Assembly: GCA_902792905.1 (NCBI GenBank)
Contig: CADBBH010000008.1
Location: 1 to 64,000 of the forward strand
Origin: Oscillospiraceae bacterium
GTDB lineage: Bacteria > Bacillota > Clostridia > Oscillospirales > Acutalibacteraceae
Reading direction: 5' to 3'
DNA: 64,000 nucleotides
The notes under the pieces were generated by a model that saw only the letters and a list, made by a program, of their open reading frames with translations, searched no databases and had not been told where the DNA came from. Of the stretch, positions 50,267 to 60,491 are shown piece after piece (position 1 is the first letter of the stretch; each line of letters starts with the position of its first letter). The position numbers were made by a program, and so were the translations under genes.

Positions 50267-51867
50267 AATAATTCCTCCCTTGCGATTTTTACCGTCTTAT
50301 CACGGGTATCGTCAATATCCGAGTTGCGGATAATAATATCTGATTTTGAAACGTAGTATTCTTCGCTCCTCTGCGCTTTTATACGCTCGAGTGCCTTCTC
50401 CCGGCTTATGCCGTCGCGCAGCATAATTCTTTCAAGCCGCTCCTTTTCATCCGCCGTCACGCAGATAATCTTTTTACAAAGGCAGGTGAGCGGGCTTTCA
50501 AACAGCACGGGCGCGTCAATGACCGCCGCCTTCGCTCCCGATTCCTGCGCCCCGTGAATCTCTTCAATCGTCAGGCGCGTGATTTCGGGATGGGTTATCG
50601 AATTGAGAAGCTTCGTCTTCTCTTCGCACGCGAACGCTCTCGAAGCGAGCAGAGCCCTGTCAGGCTTTCCGCCGGGAGCAACATCTTCGCCGAAAGCTTC
50701 CTTGAGCTGATTTATCACCTCGGGATTCTCAACCGCTTTTCTCGCGAGAGCATCGGTATCGATTACATAAAATCCGAGTTTTTCAAGCTCTTCTCCGACA
50801 ATGCTCTTGCCTGCGCCGGTCTGACCTGTCAGCCCGTAAACGGGTATATCAAAACCGAGGTCGATAATGCGGAATGCCGCCGAGCGGATGAGACGGTTGA
50901 ATACAGCGAGCCCAACGCCTTTTATTGACGGGCATCTGACAAACGCCTTTTTATATCCCTTCGCGTCAACCTCGCGCAGAACATCGAAAATATTGTGCGC
51001 CTGCGTGAGACTGTCCTTCGCTCTGCCGTATTCGATATATTCATCGAAGTTTTTTCCCTCGCCCTCAAAACAGACCGCGCAGATTATTTCGTTATGGGCT
51101 TTCAGGAATTTTTCATATCTTTCAAAGCTGCCTTTAATCAGCGTAACCTGCGCCTTCGGGGCATAGTGCTTATATTTCATTCCCGGTGAATGCGCCTTTT
51201 CGCCCTCGGCGAGTTTCTCATAGACCGCGTGGGAAATTTCGATTCCGCCGAGCACCTCTTCAAGCTCCTCGGGGGTGACTCCTCCGGGCCTGAGCAGAGT
51301 CGGTGGGTCGGTCGCCAGAGTGATGACCGTCGATTCCACGCCGACCGCGCATTCGCCGCCGTCAACTATCGCGTCGATTCTGCCGTCGAGATCCTCTTTC
51401 ACGTGCTCCGCCCTGGTAGGGCTCGGTCTGCCCGAGGCATTCGCGCTCGGAGCGGCAAGCGGAAAACCGCACGCCTTTATGATTTCCCTCGCGGCGGGAT
51501 GTGAGGGCATACGGATAGCGACCGTATCGAGCCCCGCTGAAACCGCGTCGGGAACAAGCGCCGATTTTTTCATAATCACCGTCAGCGGACCGGGCCAGAA
51601 TCTCTCCGCCAGCGCGGGAAGACGCTCATCGACCTTCTCAACGAGAGGCGGTATTTCATCGAGCGACTGCACGTGGACAATCAGCGGATTATCCTGCGGC
51701 CTGCCCTTCGCCGCGAATATCTTTGCGACCGCCTCGGGATTGAGAGCGTTCGCGGCGAGGCCGTAAACCGTCTCGGTGGGTATCGCGACTGTACCGCCGT
51801 CTTTCAGTATACCGGCGGCAATCGACGGTGTATTCTCATTTTCGGATTTCAGATAAAGTGTTTTCAT
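50263..51867 (-). CDS. Fusion of threonylcarbamoyl-AMP synthase (TsaC/Sua5) and dephospho-CoA kinase (CoaE)
   Basis: 534 residues in one uninterrupted frame. Residues 1 to about 210 are the YrdC domain ([28 protein letters not shown]-like stretch, [32 protein letters not shown]). The Sua5 C-terminal domain follows to about 345 ([17 protein letters not shown]). From about 346 a CoaE domain starts with [20 protein letters not shown] (P-loop), then [24 protein letters not shown]. The first half makes the t6A precursor of tRNA, the second the last step of CoA synthesis. A start overlapping the prfA stop (ATGA) supports coupling. Confidence 0.93.
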   Translation of the reverse strand: MKTLYLKSENENTPSIAAGILKDGGTVAIPTETVYGLAANALNPEAVAKIFAAKGRPQDNPLIVHVQSLDEIPPLVEKVDERLPALAERFWPGPLTVIMKKSALVPDAVSAGLDTVAIRMPSHPAAREIIKACGFPLAAPSANASGRPSPTRAEHVKEDLDGRIDAIVDGGECAVGVESTVITLATDPPTLLRPGGVTPEELEEVLGGIEISHAVYEKLAEGEKAHSPGMKYKHYAPKAQVTLIKGSFERYEKFLKAHNEIICAVCFEGEGKNFDEYIEYGRAKDSLTQAHNIFDVLREVDAKGYKKAFVRCPSIKGVGLAVFNRLIRSAAFRIIDLGFDIPVYGLTGQTGAGKSIVGEELEKLGFYVIDTDALARKAVENPEVINQLKEAFGEDVAPGGKPDRALLASRAFACEEKTKLLNSITHPEITRLTIEEIHGAQESGAKAAVIDAPVLFESPLTCLCKKIICVTADEKERLERIMLRDGISREKALERIKAQRSEEYYVSKSDIIIRNSDIDDTRDKTVKIAREELL

Positions 51868-52937
51868 TGTGAACTGCTTTTAAGTTTCTCCGCTGTATCC
51901 GCGGTAATCAGCGCGTCGATAATCTCATCGAGGTCGCCGTTGATTATCGCTTCGATTTTATAAAGGGTAAGATTTATGCGGTGGTCGCTGACTCTGCCCT
52001 GGGGGAAATTATAGGTGCGTATTCTCTCGCTCCTGTCTCCCGTTCCGACCTGGGCCCGTCTCTCGCCCGCAATCGCGCTCTGCTGCTTCTCCATCTCCAT
52101 TTCGAGAATCTTCGAACGCAGAACCTTCATCGCCTTGTCTTTGTTCTTATACTGGCTTCGCTCATCCTGACATTCTACAACCGTGCCTGTCGGCAGATGC
52201 GTTATGCGGATGGCGCTCTCCGTTTTATTGATATGCTGACCGCCCGCTCCGCTTGAGCGGAAGGTATCTATCTGCAGGTCGGCGGGATTTATCTCGATAT
52301 CGACATCCTCCGCCTCGGGAAGCACGGCGACAGTCGCGGTTGAGGTCTGGATTCTGCCCTGACTCTCGGTCTCGGGCACACGCTGGACTCTGTGGACTCC
52401 GCTCTCGAATTTGAGGCGGGAATAAGCTCCCTCGCCCTCAATCATGAAACTGACTTCCTTGAAGCCGCCGAGCTCTGTCGCGTTTTCGTTTACGATTTCG
52501 CATTTCCAGCCGCGTGTCTGGGCATACATTGAATACATTCTGAAAAGTACGCCCGCGAAGAGCGAGGCCTCCTCGCCGCCCGCGCCGGCGCGGATTTCGA
52601 CGACGACGTTTCTGTCATCATTGGGGTCGCGCGGAAGCAGAAGCACCTTGAGCTCCTCGGCGCAGACTTCAAGCTCTTCCTTGGCGCTCTCGAATTCCTC
52701 GCGTACCATCTCCTTGAAATCGGGCTCGAGTCCGCCCTCGTCAAGCAGCTCCTTTGCCTCCTGCATTGAGGATTCAATCTTTTTGTATTCCCTGAATTTC
52801 TCAACGACCGGAGTCAGCGTCTTGAGCTCCTGCATTATTTTTTTGTATTCTTCGATATCGGAGGCGATATCGCCGTCACAGAGCCGCTCGTTGAGCGACT
52901 CGAAGCGCTTCTCGACCTCCCTGAGCTTGTCAAGCAT
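51864..52937 (-). CDS. prfA: Peptide chain release factor 1
   Basis: 357 residues from the ATG at 52937; family RF1 proteins begin like [15 protein letters not shown], and the GTG at 52946 is a weaker alternative. It reads UAA and [41 protein letters not shown] with the PxT-type region, and [19 protein letters not shown] (GGQ) are intact. In many Firmicutes prmC follows; here the TsaC-CoaE fusion directly overlaps. It overlaps the DUF951 gene by 8 bases. Confidence 0.96.
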   Translation of the reverse strand: MLDKLREVEKRFESLNERLCDGDIASDIEEYKKIMQELKTLTPVVEKFREYKKIESSMQEAKELLDEGGLEPDFKEMVREEFESAKEELEVCAEELKVLLLPRDPNDDRNVVVEIRAGAGGEEASLFAGVLFRMYSMYAQTRGWKCEIVNENATELGGFKEVSFMIEGEGAYSRLKFESGVHRVQRVPETESQGRIQTSTATVAVLPEAEDVDIEINPADLQIDTFRSSGAGGQHINKTESAIRITHLPTGTVVECQDERSQYKNKDKAMKVLRSKILEMEMEKQQSAIAGERRAQVGTGDRSERIRTYNFPQGRVSDHRINLTLYKIEAIINGDLDEIIDALITADTAEKLKSSSQ

Positions 52938-53118
52938 CTTCTTCACGCATAACTTTCTTTATATTCTTCTGAGCCTTTATGCGCTCAATCATAATCTCCC
53001 TGCCGCATTCCGCGCATTTCAGACGCAGGTCGGCGCCCGCGCGCATAACGATAAAGATATTGTTCCCGCAGGGATGCGGTTTTTTCATAAGAAGTTTATC
53101 TCCGAGTTTAATATCCAT
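52930..53118 (-). CDS. DUF951 family protein
   Basis: 62 residues, the family's typical size. Conserved [42 protein letters not shown]: Cys residues could bind a metal. Function is unknown. In many Firmicutes it lies with translation genes. The CAP-domain gene ends 3 bp upstream. Confidence 0.88.
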   Translation of the reverse strand: MDIKLGDKLLMKKPHPCGNNIFIVMRAGADLRLKCAECGREIMIERIKAQKNIKKVMREEDA

Positions 53119-53121
53119 AAA

Positions 53122-54216
53122 TCAATCCGTAAAATGCTGAACCCAGCAGAGATTCTTGGTCGGATCCGCCTCGGCGGCGACACCGATTCCGATATATTTG
53201 AAATCGGGATTCATAATATTCTCATAGTGGGTCTGCGATGCCTTCCACGCGGCACATACATCGGCGGCAGAACTGTAATACCAGCCGAGATTCTCGCCCG
53301 CGAGACCGGTCGTAATGCCGTTTTCCTTAAAAATCGAGGTATAGCTCTTGAGGTTGGGTCTGTAATGGGAATGCTTGCCGCTCCACGCGACCTCCTCCGC
53401 CCTGACATTCGCCTGGGTGCAGAGCTTTTCGCTGAGCTGGAGGGGTCTGAGTCCCTTCTCGGCTCTCATCTGATTGGTAAGGCGCAGAACCTCGCTGATA
53501 TATGCCGCGTAGGTCTGTCTGTTCTTCTGCGCGGCGGGGAGAAGCTGGCTGTAGGTTGCCGAATAGGTGCTTCTGTCATAGGTTCTGCCCGTCTCCTCCT
53601 CCTTGAGCACATACTTCTTGCCCTCGGAATTGAAGCCGTAATAAATCGTAACATGGCGGTGAAGGTCAACGCCGTATTTGAGATCGCTCGTATAGGTCTT
53701 GTTTTCGGTCACGACCCTGCCCGTATAACCTCCGAAATTGCCCGAGGTTGTTGACGGCTTGGCAGTCGTGCTCGCCTTGGTTGTTGACGGCTTGGCGGTC
53801 GTGCTCGCCTTGGTCGTGCTTGCTCTTGTTGTCGTTGTTCTCGGCGGTCTTGTCGTGGTAGTCCTCGAGGTTCTCGAATATTTTGTTATATCCGATGTGA
53901 TTTTCTCGGATGTTGTCCTGAGCGCGGTAGTCGCCGTCTCAATTATTTCGGATATCCCGCCCGCGGTTGTTTTCGCGGGGGAAGCGTCAGTTTCGGTGAC
54001 ACCCGGTCTGACGGATTCGCTCTTCGCGGTTTTTTCGGTTTGCGCAGTCTTCTCCGTCTCCGCTTCGCTTTCACTCTCCCGCGTCAACGAGGAGGGCTCG
54101 GCCGTTGTATCCTTTTTGCCGAAGTCAAAATCTCCGGTTATTTTCGGCAGGCCGCATGATGCAAGGGAAAGGAGCATCAGTATCACGGCGGCAGCTGCCG
54201 CTATTCTGCTTTTCAT
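53122..54216 (-). CDS. CAP-domain (SCP/YkwD-like) lipoprotein
   Basis: 364 residues with lipobox LLSLASC. A Ser/Glu-rich spacer is followed by a Thr/Lys/Pro linker that contains an exact 11-residue tandem repeat (TTKASTTAKPS), a linking strand (GRVVTENKTYTSDLKYGVD), and a C-terminal CAP domain with LRLTNQMRAEKGLRPLQ, SGKHSHYRPN (His), GENLGWYYS and HYENIMNPDFKYIGIG. Extracellular CAP proteins in bacteria have no settled enzymatic role; several bind lipids or peptidoglycan. The 33-bp DNA repeat is listed separately. Confidence 0.9.
   Translation of the reverse strand: MKSRIAAAAAVILMLLSLASCGLPKITGDFDFGKKDTTAEPSSLTRESESEAETEKTAQTEKTAKSESVRPGVTETDASPAKTTAGGISEIIETATTALRTTSEKITSDITKYSRTSRTTTTRPPRTTTTRASTTKASTTAKPSTTKASTTAKPSTTSGNFGGYTGRVVTENKTYTSDLKYGVDLHRHVTIYYGFNSEGKKYVLKEEETGRTYDRSTYSATYSQLLPAAQKNRQTYAAYISEVLRLTNQMRAEKGLRPLQLSEKLCTQANVRAEEVAWSGKHSHYRPNLKSYTSIFKENGITTGLAGENLGWYYSSAADVCAAWKASQTHYENIMNPDFKYIGIGVAAEADPTKNLCWVQHFTD
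53747..53812. repeat. Tandem 33-bp repeat within the CAP-protein linker
   Basis: Two copies, 53747-53779 and 53780-53812, that differ at one base (A versus G at the eighteenth position). In the protein they give two TKASTTAKPST units. Likely to vary in number between strains. Confidence 0.8.
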
Positions 54217-54230
54217 TCAATACACCTCGA

Positions 54231-54482
54231 TTACCATTTACAATTCGGGCATCTGTTCTTTGCAAATGCCGCTCTGAATTCGGGATAGCAGCCGCATTTG
54301 AGGCAGGTGCCGTCCGCGAGAAATTCACACCCGGCGCATATGCCGAGGCGCTCTTCATATATTTCGCTCTTCGCTCTTTCTTTTTCGGAAAGCTTTTCGA
54401 TTCTTATCCTGATGTCTTCAAGCACATCGCCGCGCCCGCTCTCAAAAAGCAGACATCTGCGGCAGACTCTCTCTTCCGTCAT
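54231..54482 (-). CDS. Cysteine-rich small protein, probable metal-binding (DUF6171-like)
   Basis: 83 residues with three CxxC-type groups: CRRCLLF at the start, [22 protein letters not shown] in the middle and CPNCKW at the end. A charged helix ([22 protein letters not shown]) lies between. This layout suggests one or two zinc sites. It overlaps the GH51 stop by four bases and is 15 bp before the CAP gene. Function unknown. Confidence 0.8.
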   Translation of the reverse strand: MTEERVCRRCLLFESGRGDVLEDIRIRIEKLSEKERAKSEIYEERLGICAGCEFLADGTCLKCGCYPEFRAAFAKNRCPNCKW

Positions 54483-55960
54483 CTTCTGATTGTGAATTTA
54501 ACAACCGAGCAGGCGGGGATTTCGGCCGTGAAGCCGTCGGCAGTCTTTGTGAAGCCGTCGAATTTTTCGGTTCTGACAACGTCCTTATTCCCGAAGGAAT
54601 TATAGGCATCGATTTTGCCGGTGAGAATCTCGGCCTCGATTTCACCGACCTCGCTGTCGGCAACCTGACATTTGATCTGCGCGGGAGCGTCGGCGCTTGT
54701 ATTAGCGATTGTTGAATAAATGACTCCGTTTTCATCGATTGAAGCGCTCTCGACAAGCTGAGGAAGCTTATCCTCATCGGTGCCGACTTCATCGCTCGTC
54801 AGGAACGAACCGAGCAGGGTATTCTGCTGATGATCTCTGAACATCTTGAAAACATAATAGGTCGGGGTAAGGACCATATCCGCGCCGTCGGTCAGGGCAA
54901 CGGACTGGAGCACATTGATTGTCTGCGCTATGTTGCACATTCTGATTCTGTCGGAATGCTTATTGAATATATTGAGATTGAGCGCCGCGACAATTGCGTC
55001 GCGCATTGTATTCTGCTGATAGAGGAAGCCGGGATTTGTGCCTGGCTCGACATCGTGCCAGGTGCCCCATTCGTCAATTACAAGCTGAACCCTCTTTGAA
55101 GGATCGTGCCTGTTCATAATTTCAAGATGGCGGCGGATAATCTCATCGATATGGTACGCCTTGCGAAGGGTCTTATAGTATTCCTCGGTTGAAAATTCGA
55201 GCGCGCTGCCCTTGCGGCCCCATTCGTGGGTAACGGTATAATAGTGAAGGGCGAGGCCGTCCATCATCCGGTGGGCGCGCTTCATAACCGTATCGGTCCA
55301 GTTGTAATCCTCGGCGTTCGGGCCGCAGGCAACTTTGTAAATGCGGTTGTTCTGCCAGTCATACTGGCGCACATAGGTCTGATAACGCCTGTATTCATCG
55401 GCGTAATAGGACGGATCCATATTGCCGCCGCAGCCCCAGTTTTCGTTGCCGACGCCGAAGTATTTCACTCTCCACGGCTTATCCCTGCCGTTTTCTCTTC
55501 TGAGATTTGCCATGGGCGATTCGCCCGCGAAGGTCATATACTCAACCCATTCGCTCATTTCTCTGACGGTGCCGCTGCCGACATTGCCGGTGATATATAC
55601 GTCGCAGCCGAGCTGATCGCAGAGCTCGAAGAATTCGTGAGTGCCGAAGCTGTTATCCTCGATGACTCCGCCCCAGTGGGTATTTATCATCTTTTTTCTC
55701 TTTGAGGGGTCGCCGATGCCGTCCATCCAGTGATACTCGTCGGCGAAACAGCCGCCGGGCCATCTGAGAACGGGCAGCCCCATCTCTTTGAGAGCATTGA
55801 CCACATCAATCCTCATACCGTTGACATTGGGTATATCGGAATCCTTGCCTACAAAAAGGCCTTCGTAAATGCATCTGCCGAGATGCTCGGAAAAATTGCC
55901 GTAGATATCCTTGCTGATGGTCGATTTCTTCTCGTTGGGATTGATGAGATACTTTTCCAT
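54479..55960 (-). CDS. GH51 alpha-L-arabinofuranosidase
   Basis: 493 residues, cytoplasmic. Removes arabinose from arabinan and arabinoxylan oligosaccharides. [20 protein letters not shown] and [14 protein letters not shown] near the N-terminus; acid/base Glu in [13 protein letters not shown]; nucleophile Glu in [15 protein letters not shown]. The C-terminal beta-sandwich is present. It is preceded by CCGGAGGAAACT and heads the operon toward prfA. A -10-like TATAAT occurs at 56045-56050 but the -35 match is weak. Confidence 0.95.
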   Translation of the reverse strand: MEKYLINPNEKKSTISKDIYGNFSEHLGRCIYEGLFVGKDSDIPNVNGMRIDVVNALKEMGLPVLRWPGGCFADEYHWMDGIGDPSKRKKMINTHWGGVIEDNSFGTHEFFELCDQLGCDVYITGNVGSGTVREMSEWVEYMTFAGESPMANLRRENGRDKPWRVKYFGVGNENWGCGGNMDPSYYADEYRRYQTYVRQYDWQNNRIYKVACGPNAEDYNWTDTVMKRAHRMMDGLALHYYTVTHEWGRKGSALEFSTEEYYKTLRKAYHIDEIIRRHLEIMNRHDPSKRVQLVIDEWGTWHDVEPGTNPGFLYQQNTMRDAIVAALNLNIFNKHSDRIRMCNIAQTINVLQSVALTDGADMVLTPTYYVFKMFRDHQQNTLLGSFLTSDEVGTDEDKLPQLVESASIDENGVIYSTIANTSADAPAQIKCQVADSEVGEIEAEILTGKIDAYNSFGNKDVVRTEKFDGFTKTADGFTAEIPACSVVKFTIRR

Positions 55961-56162
55961 AGTTTCCTCCGGTTGATTGTCTTTTGACGGATAAAAGATA
56001 AAATTCGGGGTAAAAATACGTATACTTATCGATTATCCGAGATATTATAACATAATATTTTAAATAAATAAATAGTAAATAAAATTTTTTTCATTAGCGG
56101 GCGCGGAAATTTTCCTCTCCCTCTTCTGAACTGATCTTATCTTATCTTTTCTTATCTTTCCT

Positions 56163-56182
56163 CCCCTGTGGATCCACAGGGG
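56163..56182. repeat. Perfect palindrome in the GH51/VanX gap
   Basis: CCCCTGTGGATCCACAGGGG, self-complementary throughout, followed on the plus strand by ATTTTTACC. No plus-strand gene lies upstream, so a terminator role is doubtful. The rest of the 55961-56296 gap is AT-rich without a gene. Confidence 0.6.
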
Positions 56183-56257
56183 ATTTTTACCGGGTTTTAT
56201 GTAATTGTGAAAAGAAATGTGAAAAACGCGCTGAAAAACATATACCGGGAAACATAA

Positions 56258-56283
56258 AAAAACGCAGTACAAACGTACTGCGC
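56258..56283 (-). terminator. Terminator of the VanX-like gene run
   Basis: CGCAGTAC (56263-56270) pairs with GTACTGCG (56275-56282) around an AAAC loop. On the minus strand the stem is followed by TTTTTTT. About 15 bp after the stop of the dipeptidase gene. Confidence 0.88.
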
Positions 56284-56296
56284 AAATTTGCTGTTT

Positions 56297-56956
56297 TTAC
56301 TTTTTGAGATAGGCGGCAGAGACGGGAAAATCAAAATATGTGTCGGGATACGGCTCATCGGCGAGCATGAAATGCCACCATTCGCAATCGAGAGGCGCGA
56401 AGCCGTTTCTGACCATACACTGCTGAAGCATCATTCTGTTATTGAACTGCTCGGGGGTGATATCCTTATAATCGTGATGGGAAACCTCACCGAAGAAATC
56501 AAACGGGCTTCCCATATCGAGCTCCTTGCCCGTCTTCATATCGAGAAGAGTAAGGTCAACCGCACTGCCGCGGCTGTGGCTCGACTGCTTAGCTATATAT
56601 CCCTTCTCAAACAGCTCGGTTTTCTGAAGATTCGGATAAAAATAGGGCTTCATTCTGATATCCGTATCCTCAATGCCCCAGAGCACGAAATGCCTGACTG
56701 CCGTCGCGGGGCGGTAGGCATCGAACACCTTGAGCCGGTATCCCCTGACATTCATTTCGTTCGCGGCGTTTTTGAGAGCGCGAGCCGCCTCAATGGTAAG
56801 CAGGGCGCAGGGCTCCTCGTAGCCGTCAATCCTGTCACCGATAAAATTATAGGTGGAATGATAGCGGATTTCCTGCACGATTGAAGGCACAAAATCCGCG
56901 AGGGAAACGAATCCCGAGGGATCCATTATCACTTTCTTTTCAAAATCAGCAGACAT
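56297..56956 (-). CDS. D-alanyl-D-alanine dipeptidase (VanX/DdpX, M15D family)
   Basis: 219 residues with the zinc and catalytic motifs of M15D peptidases: LKVFDAYRPATAVRHF (Arg), SSHSRGSAVDLTL (His and Asp ligands) and CEWWHFML (Glu base, His ligand). It hydrolyses D-Ala-D-Ala. There is no signal peptide, so it is cytoplasmic. No vanA/vanH/vanS-type genes are nearby, so it is probably a dipeptide-scavenging enzyme. Last gene of the cluster with GH43 and GH3. Confidence 0.93.
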   Translation of the reverse strand: MSADFEKKVIMDPSGFVSLADFVPSIVQEIRYHSTYNFIGDRIDGYEEPCALLTIEAARALKNAANEMNVRGYRLKVFDAYRPATAVRHFVLWGIEDTDIRMKPYFYPNLQKTELFEKGYIAKQSSHSRGSAVDLTLLDMKTGKELDMGSPFDFFGEVSHHDYKDITPEQFNNRMMLQQCMVRNGFAPLDCEWWHFMLADEPYPDTYFDFPVSAAYLKK

Positions 56957-56967
56957 AATCCGCCCCC

Positions 56968-58278
56968 TTAACCGAATTCTTTGATTTCAAATGATTCCAG
57001 CTCGCAGAGAACGCCTTCTCCTCCGAAAAAAGTGAAGGCGAGGACAGAATCTCCGCTCTCTGTCTCAAATTCGCATTCCGCCTGCGCCTTATCCGCCGGC
57101 AGAAGCATATCGGCGGCAATAATGCCGTTGACAGTAACCCTGAGAAGGCAGTCCTCAAACGGCTTATACCCGACTTTCAGGCGGTATCTGCCCGATGAAA
57201 AGCGGACATATCTGTATTCACATCCGCCCGTTTTTTTAATATTCACAATGGGGAACGATCCGCCGCGCCGCTGAGTGACAAATGCTCCGCCGAAGAATCT
57301 GCAGGCATTCGCAGGGCTCTTTATCAGGCCTGCGGGCAGTGCGTCAAGAAAGCCGTTCGAAGTGATCTCAGCCCTTGATATGACGGCGTTTTCCTCATCG
57401 ACTTTTATGCGTTCAACACGCGCTCTGCGGTTGAATTCCGTATTGTTTGAAGAGCCGTGATAAAAGACATACCAGCGCTCTCCGATTTTTATTACGGAGC
57501 CGTGGCAGTTCCAGCTTTTCGGGTCGATTCCCGCGTTGTCGACAACCGTTCCCTTGCGCTCATAGGGGCCGTAAACATTATCCGATACGGCGTAATCAAG
57601 CTTGGTCGGAGCGGCCGATTTATTCGGGAATTCGCTCTTCCATTCCGAGGCGTAGATTATGCAGTATTTATCCCCGATTTTTCTCAGAGACGAGCCCTCG
57701 TGAAAGCCCTGCGCGCCCTCGTTGTTCGTAATGACGGCATCGTGAAAAGTCTCGCTTTTCAGAGTGCACATATCGTCGCAGAGCTCGGCCGCCTTCATTG
57801 AAAACTGACCCCAGGTATAGTAGAATCTTCCGCCGTCTTCGAGAACCGACGGGTCAATGCCCTCAACCGGTCTGCCGTCCATCGTGATACGCTTCGCATC
57901 CGAAAACGGACCTGACGGGGAATCGCTGACCGCAACGCCCTCGGAGCCGTCCGAGAGGCAGAAATACAGATAATATTTTTTGCCTTTTTTCACGACGTCG
58001 GGGGCATATAAATCGGCGGTTGACCAGGGAACATCGGCAATATTTCCGTATTCGTCGCGCGAGCGGAACGAAACGCCGTGATCGGTCCACTTTGTCAGAT
58101 CATCGACAGGAGCGGAGAAAACGTGATAATCCCCGCAGCAGTAGCCCCCGCCGAAAACATCGTGGGAACCGTAGAGATAAACTCTGCAGCCGAAAACCTT
58201 CGGCTCGCCGTCGGGTATATAGATATCGGGCGGAAGAAAAGGATTCGCGCCGTTTGTGTCAAGAATTCTGTCGGGCAT
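56968..58278 (-). CDS. GH43-family glycosidase (beta-xylosidase/arabinofuranosidase type)
   Basis: 436 residues. The N-terminal five-bladed propeller has the GH43 features YAPDVVKKGKKYYLYFCLSD, PSGPFSDA, IDPSVLEDGGRFYYTWGQ (Asp) and FHEGSSLRKIGDKYCIIYAS (catalytic Glu in HEGS). A C-terminal CBM6-like sandwich contains VRFSSGRYRLKVGYKPFEDC. There is no signal peptide. It starts after AGGAGG and lies 14 bp after GH3. Exact linkage is not determinable. Confidence 0.9.
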   Translation of the reverse strand: MPDRILDTNGANPFLPPDIYIPDGEPKVFGCRVYLYGSHDVFGGGYCCGDYHVFSAPVDDLTKWTDHGVSFRSRDEYGNIADVPWSTADLYAPDVVKKGKKYYLYFCLSDGSEGVAVSDSPSGPFSDAKRITMDGRPVEGIDPSVLEDGGRFYYTWGQFSMKAAELCDDMCTLKSETFHDAVITNNEGAQGFHEGSSLRKIGDKYCIIYASEWKSEFPNKSAAPTKLDYAVSDNVYGPYERKGTVVDNAGIDPKSWNCHGSVIKIGERWYVFYHGSSNNTEFNRRARVERIKVDEENAVISRAEITSNGFLDALPAGLIKSPANACRFFGGAFVTQRRGGSFPIVNIKKTGGCEYRYVRFSSGRYRLKVGYKPFEDCLLRVTVNGIIAADMLLPADKAQAECEFETESGDSVLAFTFFGGEGVLCELESFEIKEFG

Positions 58279-58292
58279 AAGCGCCTCCTGCC

Positions 58293-60479
58293 TTATTCGG
58301 CAATAATTTTTCCGTCTTTTACGCGGACTTCAAATCTGCATATTTCATCCTCGCACGAGGTGGCGGGGATAAGGGTGTGCCTGCCGTCGTGCAGGCCGAA
58401 ATTCATATCCGCGTCATAGTAGCAGAATGCGTCGTTTTCAAGGCGCAGAGTGATTTCTTTCTCCTCTCCGGCTTTAAGGAAAACGCGGGCATAGGCCTTG
58501 AGCTCCTTCAGAGGTCTGAGGACTTCGCAATGATGAGACGCGAGATAGAGCTGAACGACTTCGGCGCCGTCATACCCGCCCGTGTTCTTTATATCAAGCG
58601 AAATATCAGCTCCGCGGGGAGTGAGATTCAGCTTTGGGTTTGTGATTTCAAATGAGGTATAACTTAAACCGTAGCCGAACGGATACAGGGGCCTGCCGTC
58701 GTTATCGCAGTAGGCGTAGCCGCGCCCGGAGGGCTTGTATGAATAGAAAAGAGGCAGCTGACCGACGGATTTGGGTATCGTTATCGGAAGCTTTGCCGAG
58801 GGATTGGTCTGCCCGGAAAGAATTTCGGCGAGCGCCTTTGCTCCCTGCTCTCCCGGATACCAGGATTCTATGACGGCGGGGACTTTGTCAATCCAGGCGG
58901 TCATATCTATCGGAGCGCCGTTCTGAAGAATAACTATTGTATTCTTATTCGCTTCACTCAGGCGCAGAATTGATGTCTCCTGATTATCATCAATACTCTG
59001 CGCGGCTTCATCGACTATCAGACCGCCCGCGTCTTCGCCGCTCTTATGCGCCGAAACAGACGGCAGACGCAGGTCGCTGCGGTCACTGCCTTCGCCCTCG
59101 AGAATCGAGGTGAAATAAAGCACCGCGTCACAGGACGGAGCAACTTCTTCGATATCGGCGCTCCGGCAGTAAACAACCTCTGCCTCGCCGCCGAAATACG
59201 CCTCAAGCGCCTCAAGCGGAGTCGGGGCGTCAGCTCCCTGCCACGGAGCTTTGTACGGACCCGAATAGTTTGCGCCTATCGGTATGAGCTTCGCGCTCTG
59301 ACCGAATACGCCGATTTTTTTGATTTTATCTTTATTCAGAGGCAGAACGCCTTGATTTTTAAGGAGAATTATCGATTCGCGCGCCGCCTCGAGAGCGAGT
59401 TTTCTGTGCTCCCCGCTTCTTACGACTGCATCCGCTTCGTCGGGATTCACGTAAGGATTATCAAAGAGCCCGAGACGGAATTTCGCCGTCAGCACCCGCA
59501 GAACGTTTTTGTCGAGTTCCTCTTCGGTGATATAGCCCTTTTCAAGCGCTTCCTTAACTTCTTCAAAGCGGTTGAAGGGCAGGATAACATCGAGCCCCGC
59601 TTTAAGGGACATGGCCGCCGCTTCGGCGAAAGACGAGGCAAGTTTATGCGATTCGTTGATGCCCTCGACCTCCCAGTAATCGGAGACGACGAAGCCGTCA
59701 AAACCCCATTCATCCCTGAGAATACCGGTCAGCAGGCGTTTATTCGCGCCGCAGGGGACGCCCTCCCAGCCGTTGTAGGCCGCCATAACCGATTCGGCTC
59801 CCGCGTCAAAGCAGGCTTTGAAGGGCGGCAGTATTGTTTCACGCATTGTGCGCTCGCTTATCTCGGAATAATTTGAATCCCTGCCGCCGTATGAGTAATT
59901 GTCGGCAAAGTGCTTCGGAGTGGGAATCACGCCGTTTTTTATCAGCCCGCGGCACATCGCCGCGCCCATATCGGATGAGAGAAGCACATCCTCGCCGTAG
60001 GTTTCAACGGTCCTTCCCCAGCGGCAGTCCCTGACGAGATTGACAACGGGTGAAAACACCTGTCGTACGCCGACCGCCGCGCATTCTTCACCTATCGCGG
60101 AGCCGACCTTTTCGACAAGCTCGGGGTCAAATGATGACGCGAGCCCTATCGGCTGGGGAAAATTCGTGCCCATTCCCCACTGAGCGCCGTGAAGCGCCTC
60201 GCCGTTTTCTATCGGGGGAATGCCGTGCGGCTGGGCTTCGATGCTCGCCCTGACATCTTTATTTATCTTCCCGGCAACCTCGCGGGGAGAAGCGGGAACA
60301 TCCCTGCCCTGATGCATGAAATGCCCGGGATTGCGGTAACTTCCGCATAAAGGATTACGGCGATTGTCATAATCGCCGTCAACCTCAAAATACATATCGC
60401 CCGTCACCTGATAAATCTTTTCATCAAGCGAGAGCTCTTTGAGCAGCGCTTCGGCGCGCTCTTCGGGAGTCAGAGACAA
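58293..60479 (-). CDS. GH3-family beta-glycosidase
   Basis: 728 residues from a TTG codon at 60479 (AAGGA upstream). Full GH3: N-terminal barrel (about 20-300) with KHFADNYSYGG, VMAAYNGWEGVPC and the nucleophile Asp in GFVVSDYWEVEGI; then an alpha/beta sandwich with ESIILLKNQGVLPLNKD and TIVILQNGAPIDM; and a fibronectin-like C-terminus (LFYSYKPSGRGYAYCDN, PLYPFGYGLSYTSFE). It is a beta-glucosidase or beta-xylosidase. No signal peptide, so it acts on imported oligosaccharides with GH43 and GH51. Confidence 0.95.
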   Translation of the reverse strand: MSLTPEERAEALLKELSLDEKIYQVTGDMYFEVDGDYDNRRNPLCGSYRNPGHFMHQGRDVPASPREVAGKINKDVRASIEAQPHGIPPIENGEALHGAQWGMGTNFPQPIGLASSFDPELVEKVGSAIGEECAAVGVRQVFSPVVNLVRDCRWGRTVETYGEDVLLSSDMGAAMCRGLIKNGVIPTPKHFADNYSYGGRDSNYSEISERTMRETILPPFKACFDAGAESVMAAYNGWEGVPCGANKRLLTGILRDEWGFDGFVVSDYWEVEGINESHKLASSFAEAAAMSLKAGLDVILPFNRFEEVKEALEKGYITEEELDKNVLRVLTAKFRLGLFDNPYVNPDEADAVVRSGEHRKLALEAARESIILLKNQGVLPLNKDKIKKIGVFGQSAKLIPIGANYSGPYKAPWQGADAPTPLEALEAYFGGEAEVVYCRSADIEEVAPSCDAVLYFTSILEGEGSDRSDLRLPSVSAHKSGEDAGGLIVDEAAQSIDDNQETSILRLSEANKNTIVILQNGAPIDMTAWIDKVPAVIESWYPGEQGAKALAEILSGQTNPSAKLPITIPKSVGQLPLFYSYKPSGRGYAYCDNDGRPLYPFGYGLSYTSFEITNPKLNLTPRGADISLDIKNTGGYDGAEVVQLYLASHHCEVLRPLKELKAYARVFLKAGEEKEITLRLENDAFCYYDADMNFGLHDGRHTLIPATSCEDEICRFEVRVKDGKIIAE

Positions 60480-60491
60480 AAAATCAGATCC

